Assembly: GCA_030789695.1 (NCBI GenBank)
Contig: JAULAV010008741.1
Span: 99,830-163,829 of the forward strand
Source of the DNA: Scilla litardierei
Taxonomy: Eukaryota; Streptophyta; Magnoliopsida; Asparagales; Asparagaceae
Reading direction: 5' to 3'
DNA length: 64,000 bases
Part shown: piece after piece, positions 54,929 to 64,000 of the stretch
Layout of the letters: the number at the start of each line of letters is the position of its first letter
Numbering within the stretch: position 1 is the first letter of the stretch
Position numbers and translations under genes: made by a program
The notes under the pieces: generated by a model
The model's input: the letters and a program-made list of their open reading frames with translations, nothing else
Told to the model about the DNA's origin: nothing
Database searches by the model: none

Positions 54929-57900
54929 ATCTTTATATTAAATGATATGGTTTTATGGCCTAATTTTGTCTTCTCTTATTTTTAAGTTGAACATGGCGGT
55001 CTCCCTGTTTCAACGAAAATTTTTGCGGATTTTTCTGAGCGCGGGGGTATTTTCTAGATTTTATTGAAGATATGAGTCATTTTATTAAATGATATGATTT
55101 TTATGGCCTAATTTTGTATTCTATTATTTTTTCAGTTAAAAATTGTCCTCCCCAGTTTCCAACATACATTTTTGCAAATATTTTTAAGCGTGGAGCACTT
55201 TTATACATTTTCTGGAAGATATGTATCTTTTTATTAAATGATATGATTTTTTTGCCTAATTTTGTCTTCTCTTATTTTTTTCGTTGAAGCTAGCGATCTC
55301 CCGGTTCTAACAGCCATTTTTGCGTTTTTTTGTTAAAGATATGAATCTTCATATGAAATGATAGGATTTTATATCCTAAATTGTCTTCTTTTATTTTTCA
55401 GTTGAACATGGCGATCTCTCGATTCCAACGGACATTTTTGCGGATGTTTCTCGGCTCGAGGCTATTTTCTATAGTTTATTGAAGATATGAATCTTTTATT
55501 TAAACGATATGATTTTAATAGACTAAGTTTGTCTTCTCTTATTATTAGTTGAAAATGGCAATCTCCCGGTAACAGATATTTTTGCGGATTTTTCTGACCT
55601 CAAGGCTATTTTCTACATTTTCTGGAAGATATGGATCTTTTTATTAAATGATTTGATTTTTGGACTAATTTTTTCTTTTCTTACTTTTCAGATAAAGATG
55701 GCGATCTCCCGGTTTCAACGGACATTTTTGCAGTTTTTCTTAGCTCCGGGCTATTTTCTACATTTTTTGTAAGTTATGGATCTTTAGATTAAATGATATG
55801 ATTTTTATAACCAAATTGTCTTCTCTTATTTTTCAGTTGAAGATGCAGATATCCAAATAGACATTTTTGCGGATTTTTCTGAACTTAGTGTTATTTTTTA
55901 CATTTTATTTAAGCTATGGATATTTTTATTAAATGATATGATTTTTGTATCTTAATTTTGTCTTCTCTAATTTTTCATTTGAACATGGCAATCTCCCGGT
56001 TCCAACAAATTTTTCTAAGCTTGGAGCTATTTTTTGGCATTTTCGAAAAGTTATGAATTTTTATTAAATGATAAGATTTTTGGCCTAATTTTGTATTCTC
56101 TTATTTTTTTTATTCGAAGATGGCGAACTCCCTGTTCAAACAGACATTTTTGCATTATTTTCTGAGCTCGGGAATAATTTTTGCGGTTTACTGAAGATGT
56201 GGTTCATTTTATTAAATGATATGACTTTCATAGATTAAGTTTGTCTTCTCTTATTTTTAAGTTGAAAATGGTGATCCTGTTTTCAACGAAAGCTTTTTGC
56301 ATATTTTCCTGATCTCGGGGCTATTTTCTAAATTTTATGGAAGATATGTATCTTTTTATTAAATGATATGATTTTTATAGTCTAAGTTTCTCTTCTCTTA
56401 TTTTTCAATTGAATCTGTTCCAACAGACATTTTTGCGGATTATTCTAAGGTCGGGGCTATTTTCTACATTTTATTAAAGATATAAATCTTTTTATTAAAG
56501 ATATGATTTTTGGCCTAACTTTGTCTTATCTTATTTTTCAGTTAAAGATGGCGTTCTCTTGGTTTCAACGAACATTTTTACGGATTTTTCTGAGCTCGGG
56601 GCTATTTTTCTACATTATGTGGAAGATAAGTATTTATTTATTAAATGAAATGAATTTTTGGATTTATTTTGTCATCTCTTTTTTTTCTTTAAAGATGGCG
56701 ATCTCCCCATTCTAACGGACATTTTTGCTGATTTTTCTTAGCTCCGGTCAATTTTCTACATTTTATGTAAGAAAAGGATCTTTATATTAAATGATATGAA
56801 TTTTATAGCCTATTTTTCTCTTCTCTTATTTTTTCAGTTGAAGATGGTGATCTCCCTGTTCCAACGGAAATTTTTGCGTATTTTTTGAACTCGGGGCTAT
56901 TTTCTATATTTTATGAAGATTTGGATCTTTTTATTAATTTATATGATTTTTGTTGCCTAATTTTGTCTTCTCTTATTTTCCAGTTGATGATGTCGATCTT
57001 TTTATCACATGAATTGATTTTTTGGCCTTATTTTGTCTGCTCTTATATTTCGGCTGAAGATGGCGATCTCCCAGTTCCAAAGGATATTTTTGCGGATTTT
57101 TCTGGACTCCGGGCTATTTTTCACATTTTCTGGAAGATATGGATCGGTTAATAAATGATATCAGAGAAAACAATTTGGCCAAAAAATGCCAATTGAAACC
57201 AGGACTATATTCAACTGAAATATAAGAGTAGAAAAATTCGAAACCGGGAAATTGCCATCTTCGTCTATAAAATGTCCCTTATAACCAGGATATCACCATC
57301 TTCAACTGATAATATTTTTATATATCATTTTCTCAGCCGGGTGCTATTTTCCACATTTTATGAAATAATGGATCTTTCTATTATGTGATATGATTTTTAT
57401 AGCCTAAATTTGTCTTCTCTTATTTTCCAGTTGAAGATGGCAATCTATTTATTTAATGATATGATTTTTACTCTAATTTTGTCTTTTCTTATTTTTCAGT
57501 TGAAGATGGCGATCTCTGGTTCCAATGGATATTTTTGAAGATTTTTCTGAGCTCGAAATTATTTTCTACACTTTCTGACATATAAGAATCTTTATATTAA
57601 ATGATATGATTTTAATATCCTAATTTTTCTTCTCTTTTTCTAGTTGAAGATGGCGATATCTTATTTTTGCGGATTTTTCTGAGCTCCAGGCATTTTCTTC
57701 TTTTTATTAAAGATATGAATATCTTTATTAAATGACAAGATTTTTATAGCCTAATTTTGTCTTCTGATATTTTGCAGTTTATCATGGCGATATCCAGGTT
57801 CCAACAGACACATTTTACGGATTTTTCTAAGCTCGGTTTTATTTTCGACATTTTATGTCAGATAAGTATCTTCTTATTAAATGATACGATTTTAGGCCTA

Positions 57901-58625
57901 ATTTTGTCTTCTTTTATTTTTCAGTTGAAGATGGCGATCTCCCGGCTCCAACAGACAGTTTTTCGAATTTTTCTGAGCTCCGGTCTATTTTCTACATTTT
58001 CGAAAAGTTATGTATTTTTATTAAATGATATGATATTTATAGCTTAATTTTGTATTCTCCTATTTTTAAGTTGAAGATGGCGATCTCCTGGTTCCAACGG
58101 ACATTTAGCGTGTTTTTTGAACTCGGTGTTTTTTCTACATTTTATTGAAGATATAAAACTTTTTATTAAATAATTTAATTTTTATAGCCTACGTTTGCCT
58201 TCTCTTATTTTTCAGTTGAAGATGATGAAATACCGGTTCTAACGGGCATTTTGCATATTTTTCATAGCTTGAGACTATTTCTCTACATTTTTTAGAAGAT
58301 ATGTATCTTTTTATGAAATGATGTGATTTTTTGGCCTAATTTTGTCTTCTCTTTTTTCTCAGAAGATGGGGATCTCCCGGTTCCAAAGGACATTTGTGCG
58401 GATTTATTTTGAGCTACTGGCTATTTTCTACATTTTTGCATAACATGAATCTTTATTAGAGCTTTTTTAAATGATAGGATTTTTATAACCTACGTTTGTC
58501 TTCTCTTATTTTTCAGCTGAAGATGGCGATTTCTCGGTTCCAACGGAAATATTTGCGGATTTTTCTAAGCTCCAGCCTATTTTTTTATATTCTGGAAGAT
58601 ATGGATCTTTATATTAAATGATATG
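54929..58625. repeat. Satellite, right block
   Basis: About 25 monomers continuing the array after element B, same orientation as the other blocks except for a short inverted piece at 57165-57320. It ends at TGATATG where element G starts. Confidence 0.93.
57165..57320. repeat. Inverted satellite segment
   Basis: Here the core appears as its reverse complement: ACCGGGAAATTGCCATCTTC near 57243, TTCAACTGAAATATAAGAG near 57220 and TATCACCATCTTCAACTG near 57290. Flanking monomers are in the normal direction. Confidence 0.8.
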
Positions 58626-58772
58626 TGTTGTGAACGGTTATATACCGGAGTTGGTTAAGATTATGGGCTATCTTATAGATAGACCCATATCAATGTAGCC
58701 CACGTTTGTATTCTCCCTACTTGCCTATAAATAAAGAGCTGGGGCCCCTCCCCTAGTAGTTGATTCATAACA
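58626..58772 (+). repeat. 5' LTR of element G
   Basis: 147 bp, TGTTGTGAACGG...GATTCATAACA, with TATAAATA at 58726-58733. The pair cannot be checked in the window; the ends are inferred from the TG/CA limits, the satellite border and the primer-site motif. Confidence 0.75.
58726..58733 (+). promoter_or_regulatory. TATA box in the LTR of G
   Basis: GCCTATAAATAAAGAGC, 40 bp before the LTR end. Confidence 0.65.
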
Positions 58773-58788
58773 CGTTATCAGCACGAGC
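58773..58788 (+). other. Primer-binding site of G
   Basis: CGTTATCAGCACGAGC follows the LTR. TTATCAGCACGA is a known variant primer site of some plant copia elements; the tRNA is not determined here. Confidence 0.65.
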
Positions 58789-60912
58789 CTCTAAATTTTT
58801 CCACAAAATTTTTCGATTCGTTGCGAAGGAGAAGGGAGACGGTGATCCATGCACGCGGTGCAAGGCTTCCTCAAACGAGCGTCGTCATCCACGTAGGCTT
58901 CATTCAACCTTCGCTATATCCGGAGGACGGATATAGAGGTAAAACCCGCTAAAACGATGTTTTTATTATACGTATGATTGATCTACCCATAGATCTCGCA
59001 AGATCGATATGGGGATTTGCTAAATCGCCTAAAAAAACGAACATTTCATCCCAAAAATCAAATTTTTAGGGTTTCTTCAACCCTAACCCATGTCCACCGG
59101 TGGCCTAGCCGCCAGCAACCCCCCTTCTCCTATCGCATCGCCGCCGCTCCCCCGAAGGGGGCGGCGGATTGCGTCACCGCCATCCCCCCGAAGGGGGGCG
59201 GCGCTGCGACGCCGTCGTTACCCCCACAGAAGGGGGGCGGCGTTGACGTCGCCGCCGTCCCCCCGACGGGGGCGACGATTCGACGCCGCCACTCCCCCCA
59301 CAGGGGGGCGACATTGGGAGGCCATCGTCCCCCTGTAGGGGGGCGGCGATGACGTTGCCCCGTCCCCCCGAAGGGGGGGGCGGTGATTCGACGCCGTCGT
59401 CCCCCCGTAGGGGGGAGCGTTGGGAGGCAGTCGTCCCCCCTGCAGGGGGGGCGGAGATGACGTCGCCGCCGTCCCCCCCGAAGGGGGGGTGGTGATGACA
59501 TCGCCGCCGTCCCCCCGAAGGGGGTGACGATGCGACGTCACCATTCCCCCCCCCCCCCCCCCGCAGGGGGCGGCGTTGGGAGGCCGCCGTCCCTCGTGCA
59601 TGGGGCGACGATTCTGCCGTTGCTCCCCCCGAGGGGGGCGATGCTTTGACGTCGTCGCTCCCCCTGCGGGGGTGGCGATTCCGCTGTCGCTCCCCATACA
59701 GGGGGCAGCGCTGAGATGCCGTCGCTCTCCCGCAAGGGGCGGAGATTCTGCCACCGCTCCCCCGCAGGGGGCAACGCTGCGACGTCGCTGCTCCTCCTGC
59801 AGGGGGCGATGATTCTGTCGTCGCTCCCCCCGCAGGGGGCGACGCTGCGACGCCGTCGCCCCCAAGGTGGCTGCCCCGCCCTTTCCCCCCAGGCTGCCGC
59901 CCAGCGGCTAACCCAGGGGCAGTGGCGACTAACCTTAGCTGCTGCCCCTACTCGGACCTGAAGCCCAAACAAAAAAATGGAAAACAGCCTTACGGGCCTG
60001 AAGCCCAAAGGCAGACTGCGGGCCTCAGGCCCGCAGGCAAAACAAAATTTTTTTTGGGGGAACAAAGATAAAAGCTACGAAAAAGGGGTTTTGGGCTAAA
60101 AGATTGATTAAAATGGTATTTTTGGTGACCTAAAAACTCATGTAAAAACGGGGGACTTTTTGGGTTCTTTTGGGGATAAATTTAAAAAGGAAAACTTTTT
60201 CCTTTTACAATAGAACATGTCAAATAAGGGCTCTTTTTCAAACTCTTGGAAAAAACCCAAATTTGCACAACCCTTGCATTAAATGATTTCTTCTGAAAAA
60301 TCATCTATACATGCTTTACATCACTGGCTTATTGTGTGGATATTGTATGTGTGGTTGTGCATTATATTTAAGCTTAGTAATTAGGAAGATCTTGTGACTG
60401 CTCTGTCATTAGTCACCTAACCTAACGGTGTATGACGTTGTCTAGTGGTCCAATAATTATTAAGTGATTAAATTCTTTATCCTCATGTGAATATAACTGC
60501 TTGCGATGTCTGAATGAAAATGTTGCTGAGCATAATATTTCTGCATGAATGGCTAAATGCGGTTTTTGGATCGGCTGTTTAAGTCCCACATTTTATTTTT
60601 CACACTTTTCTTTTATTTTTGAGAGAAATTGTAGTGAAGAATTCATGTAAATGTCAAAGACAGAAGACCAATTTCCATGGAGACGAAGGCCACAATTGAA
60701 GTTGGAGATATTATATGGGACCCACGGGGTTACAAAGTTGTATTTTCCTTTTAAGCTGCAAATTGTGTAATATGGACCGTATGGACTTTTGACTCTTTTT
60801 ATGTGGGACTGGCGATCCACGTATTTAGCTTCTCATTAAATATTACCTTCACATGAAAATGTTTCTATTGATTAAAATATTAAGTCATGCATATTTGTGC
60901 TCTGCTAGATAA
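58789..60912 (+). other. Leader of G with a hairpin-rich GC block; no convincing gene
   Basis: A 2.1-kb untranslated leader. From about 59140 to 59870 a diverged minisatellite repeats CCCCCCGAAGGGGGG-type hairpins alternating with GACGACGCCGTC-like text, including a run of 17 C at 59546-59562. Open frames there on both strands are compositional. After 59960 the sequence is AT-rich and plain. Confidence 0.75.
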
Positions 60913-61875
60913 ATGGCTAAAATTGCAAGCGTCGATTTCGAAGTGCTGGATGCATCAGGTAGAAACTATCTGAGCTGGCAGCTAGATGTGAAGTTTCAAC
61001 TACGGGCAAAGTCTCTCATTGCTGTTGTAACAGAAAAAGAAAATGTTAGCGATATAGAAAAGGCGCAAGCCATTATCTATATTCGCCGCCATGTGGACAA
61101 GACATTAAAGGCCGAATACCTTATGGTCGAAGATCCACTTGAGTTATGGACCGCCCTTGAGGATAGTTATAAACATCATAGAGATGTTATACTCCTAAGG
61201 GCACGATATGAGTGGGAGAACCTGCGACTGCAGGACTTTAAGTCCATTGCTGAGTACAACTCAGCACTTTTTAGCATCACCTCACGCCTAAAGTTGTGTG
61301 GTGAGAAATTCTCAGAAGATCGCATGCTGGAAAAGACGTATACGTCTTTCCCTGAAAAAGATGCAATACTTATGCAGCAATACCGTGAACGCAAGTTCAC
61401 CAAGTATTCTAAGCTGCTGTCATGTTTACTCATGGCCGAACAAAACAGAGAGCTTCTTCTCGCCACTCACAATATGCGCCCTCCTGGCACTGCCCCTCCA
61501 CCAGAGGCTCATCATACCTCTTCCTTAAAAAAGAAGAGGGATAATAAAAGAAAAGAAAGACCACAGAAAGGGGGACAACACAAAAGAGCCAAGGGCCAAG
61601 TACAACAGCGAAAGAATGAAGGGAAGCGCAAGTTCACCTGGCATAGAAATGACAACAAGAAAAATGATGCACCCCCACCCAAGAGGGGTTGGGAAGACCA
61701 GTGTCACAGCTGTGGTATGAAAGGTCGCTGGTCCAGAGTGTGCTGGACCCCACGGCATCTCCAGGAGCTGTGTAAACAAAGCAAGAAAAAGAATGCTGAA
61801 ACAAACCTGGTGGCTGCAAATAATGCAGGCAAGTTCACAGCAAAAGTCTTCGAATCAGAGGACATGCTTGACTAG
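60913..61875 (+). CDS. gag: gag of element G
   Basis: A 320-residue gag, open from ATG 60913 to TAG 61873-61875. The N-terminus (MAKIASVDFEVLDASGRNYLSWQLDVK) is typical for copia gag of the UBN2 type and continues with LWTALEDSYKHH and LRARYEWENLRLQDF. There is a basic linker (RKERPQKGGQHKRAKG). The zinc knuckle is at 61702-61743 (CHSCGMKGRWSRVC), where the His of C-x2-C-x4-H-x4-C is Arg (CGC at 61726-61728). This would impair zinc and RNA binding. The frame is otherwise full length. Confidence 0.87.
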   Translation: MAKIASVDFEVLDASGRNYLSWQLDVKFQLRAKSLIAVVTEKENVSDIEKAQAIIYIRRHVDKTLKAEYLMVEDPLELWTALEDSYKHHRDVILLRARYEWENLRLQDFKSIAEYNSALFSITSRLKLCGEKFSEDRMLEKTYTSFPEKDAILMQQYRERKFTKYSKLLSCLLMAEQNRELLLATHNMRPPGTAPPPEAHHTSSLKKKRDNKRKERPQKGGQHKRAKGQVQQRKNEGKRKFTWHRNDNKKNDAPPPKRGWEDQCHSCGMKGRWSRVCWTPRHLQELCKQSKKKNAETNLVAANNAGKFTAKVFESEDMLD

Positions 61876-62000
61876 CCTACTACATTTATCTTAGCATTTT
61901 ATTTCCAGAACAAACTATCTTATGCGAGCTTTTTATGTAATTTGATTTTCTTTGAATAAAATTTAGTTTCTGAATGCAAATGTTTTACTCATCTTTTTAG
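61876..62000 (+). other. Gap between gag and protease of G, intron-like
   Basis: 125 bp, T-rich, ending CTCATCTTTTTAG right before the protease start MECSHDC. It looks like a splice acceptor, but no donor is demonstrated. A degraded linker is equally possible. Confidence 0.4.
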
Positions 62001-62336
62001 ATGGAATGCTCTCATGACTGCTTAGTAGACAGTGCTTCGACACATACGATCCTTCAGCATAAATGCTATTTTCATAGCATTATTCCGTATAAGAGCCCTG
62101 TAAATACTACTTCAGGGCCATCAGATATAATTGAAGGTTCTGAGAATGCAACCTTGTTGCTTTCCAAAGGAACAGAAATTAAAATTAAAGATGCATTATA
62201 CTCTCCGAATCCCAAACGAAACTTACTAAGTTTAAAAGATATCCATCAGAACGGATTCCACTTGGAAATAGTAAATGTAAAAGAGAATGAATTACTGTAT
62301 ATAACGTCTCAAAAATGGAGTAAAAACCATACTTGA
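62001..62336 (+). pseudogene. pol: Protease region of G pol
   Basis: The frame starts MECSHDCLVDSASTHTILQ. The active site reads Asp-Ser-Ala (62028-62036) instead of Asp-Ser-Gly, expected to be inactive. It continues with LYSPNPKRNLLSLKDIHQNG, typical of copia protease, and stops at TGA 62334-62336. Confidence 0.78.
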
Positions 62337-63418
62337 ACGTTTTGAGAGCCTTTCATCGGGCCTCTATCATACAAAGATTCGGAGAGAGGAAGCTAACTCA
62401 ATGGAGTACCTGAAGTGTCCGACATCAGCCAAATTTTTTACTTTGGCACGATAGACTTGGCCACCCTGGATCTGTGATACTGCATCACATCTTATCACAA
62501 TCTCATGGGCATAACCTGAAGAACTAGAAGGGAGAATTCCCTTGCGTACCATGCTTCAAGGGTAAATTAAAAACGAGGCCATCACCACTCAAAGTGGACA
62601 TCGAGTCTCCAAGCTTCCTCGAAAGAATACATGGAGACATATATGGATCCATTCACCCCCTAGTGGGCCTTTCCGGTACTTCATGGTACTGACTGATGCA
62701 TCTTCAAAATATTCGTATGTGTGTCTACTTTCGACCCGCAACTTAACTTTTTCAAACCTCCTGGCACAAATTATAAAGTTGCGGGCACATTTTCCAGACA
62801 ACCAAATAAAGAAAATACGTCTGGATAATGCGGGGGAATTCACCTCCCAGTCATTTCAAGAATACTGACAGGCAACTGGAATAGAAATTGAACATCCGTG
62901 CCGCATGTTCATACCCAGAATGGCTTAGCTGAGTCGCTAATTAAAAGACTCCAATGGATTGCACGTCCATTGCTAATGAAATCCCAGTTACCGGTGGATG
63001 CATGGGGACATGCAATTCTGTATGCTACATCATTAATAAGAATAAGACACTCAGGAGGTCAGAGTCTCTCTCTCCAATGCAACTTGCATATGGAACACCG
63101 CCGAACATTCATCACCTGAGAATTTTCGGGTGCACAGTTTACATCCCCATCACACCACCCCAGAGGACCAAGGTGGGCCATCAACGTCGCCTAAGTATTT
63201 ATGTAAGGTTTGACTCACTCTCTATAATAAGATACCTAGAACCCCAAACTGGGGACGCTTTTAAGGCACGTCTTGAAGACTGTGACTTTGATGATACATA
63301 TTTCCCCAAAATGGACCTAGACATTGAAAAGTCTAGCGCGAAGCAAATGTTAACGTGGGATACAAAAAGCTTGACCCACTATGATTCGGTAACAAAACAA
63401 TGGATGATGAGATCCTAA
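62337..63418 (+). pseudogene. pol: Degraded integrase of G
   Basis: Integrase text is spread over several frames with stops and shifts. MVLTDASSKYSYVCLLSTRN and KIRLDNAGEFTSQSFQEY (second catalytic Asp) lie at 62683-62868, and HTQNGLAESLIKRLQW (catalytic Glu) at 62898 onward. Then comes a shift to SPMQLAYGTPPNIHHLRIFG and CTVYIPITPPQRTKVG in the frame ending at 63418. The HHCC zinc domain cannot be recognised with confidence. Confidence 0.8.
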
Positions 63419-64000
63419 AGATCTTACACATCCAGAACACCATTCATAGATAACCAGACTTATTTACTGACAACCAGAAGATTGTCAAATTACACATCCC
63501 TGCTGCAAATACTCCAGCTAGGATTGACATCCCAAAGAATGGATGCAATCCACCAGCAGCAAAAGTGGCTGCACCTCAACAGAATAGAGGCAGACCACCA
63601 GGCTCCAAAGATAAAAATCCAAGAAAAAGAAAAATATCCAGAGACCTTGGGACGATACCCCCACAGGGAAATGAGCTCGTGTCCATACCCTCTCCCCTCC
63701 CGGAATCCACTGCAGAGGAATTGCCAGGAGTAACTGAAATATCATTAAATTGTGTATGTACATGGGAGGTATTGGACAGAAAGAGTACAGTCGTCGACGA
63801 TGACTTCGCATTTCACATTGCTATTCACGTCGCCAGAAGCGACGATGATCAAGATCCACATTCCATTGCTGAATGCAAACGTAGAAATGACTGGACAAAG
63901 TGGAATCAAGCAATAGAAGCCGAGCTGAACTCACTTCAGAAACGTAAAGTCTTTGGGCAAATAGTCTAAACATCTACAGGTGTCAAACCTATGGGATACA
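63419..64000 (+). pseudogene. pol: Integrase-RT linker and start of RT of G, cut by the window end
   Basis: The frame from about 63565 has a Lys/Arg-rich linker (RGRPPGSKDKNPRKRK, an AT-hook-like run common in this region of copia pol). It then has the RT start RNDWTKWNQAIEAELNSLQK and VFGQIV, followed by TAA at 63967-63969 where Gln is usual. The frame continues with TSTGVKPMGY to the edge. Confidence 0.75.

Larger units (their letters stand above)
58626..64000 (+). mobile_element. Element G: Ty1/copia retrotransposon, left part, cut by the window edge
   Basis: A short 5' LTR (147 bp) followed by a TTATCAGCACGAG primer-site motif, a long GC-rich leader, gag, protease, degraded integrase and the start of RT. 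Motifs recall the Ivana/Oryco type of copia, but this is a tentative assignment. It is inserted in the satellite (flank ATATG). The 3' LTR and TSD are outside the window. Confidence 0.85.

Noticed and set aside
57757..58047. Frames such as MAISRLQQTVFRIF in the satellite
   Set aside because: They are translations of satellite monomers, broken by stops in almost every unit, with no sign of a conserved protein.
59546..59562. Run of 17 C as a functional signal
   Set aside because: Long homopolymers are prone to sequencing and assembly error; not interpreted beyond the hairpin block.
59017..59865. Frames in the GC-rich leader of G (for example 215 codons on the minus strand)
   Set aside because: Low-complexity translation of the hairpin repeats; frames are open on both strands at once.

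Overview
The window is repeat-rich nuclear heterochromatin from a plant, most likely a flowering plant with a large genome. The evidence is several Ty1/copia and Ty3/gypsy LTR retrotransposons with plant-type primer-binding sites (tRNA-iMet-like TGGTATCAGAGC, and TGGCGCCGTCTGTGGG), Tat-lineage pol with two RNase H domains, and an AT-rich tandem satellite. I see no host gene, tRNA, rRNA or bacterial gene. Every convincing reading frame belongs to a mobile element.

Layout. Positions 1-905 look like the right end of an element that starts outside the window. A satellite of about 145-bp monomers starts near 911 and is split into three blocks (911-4797, 16340-17653, 54929-58625, about 8.9 kb in all). 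Element A, a SIRE/Maximus-like copia, lies at 4798-16339 (TSD CAATT). Element B, a Tat-like gypsy on the minus strand, lies at 17654-54928 (TSD ATCTT). Copia C (21264-45962, TSD ACCCT, plus strand) sits inside B. Two related Tat-like gypsy elements on the minus strand sit inside C: D (23779-32300, TSD TATGT) and E (34507-41639, TSD GACAC). Copia G starts at 58626 and runs off the right edge. Removing the insertions rejoins the satellite monomers and the pol frame of C, so the nesting order is well supported. By eye, LTR pairs differ by about 3% in B, 2% in A, about 1% in C and D, and about two bases in 843 in E, which agrees with the nesting.

Coding content. A, B, C and G carry nonsense codons and frameshifts, many of them explicable as C-to-T changes on one strand or the other. 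D has protease, RT, two RNase H domains and integrase (one frameshift), but its gag body is missing. E has an intact 544-residue gag and no pol. Their LTR ends and primer-binding sites match, so they look like a pol-only and a gag-only member of one family that could complement each other.

Both D and E also carry, between the sense genes and the 3' LTR, an antisense gene on the plus strand. In each, two short candidate introns at corresponding positions and phases (phase 1, then phase 0) join three exons into one frame of 664 or 638 residues ending in a coiled-coil-like region. This spliced antisense gene and the gag-only/pol-only pair are the most interesting features. Further points of interest are a palindrome array in the LTR of A, an extra 3' gene fragment in A, minisatellites in the 3' regions of B and E, and a hairpin-rich GC leader in G.
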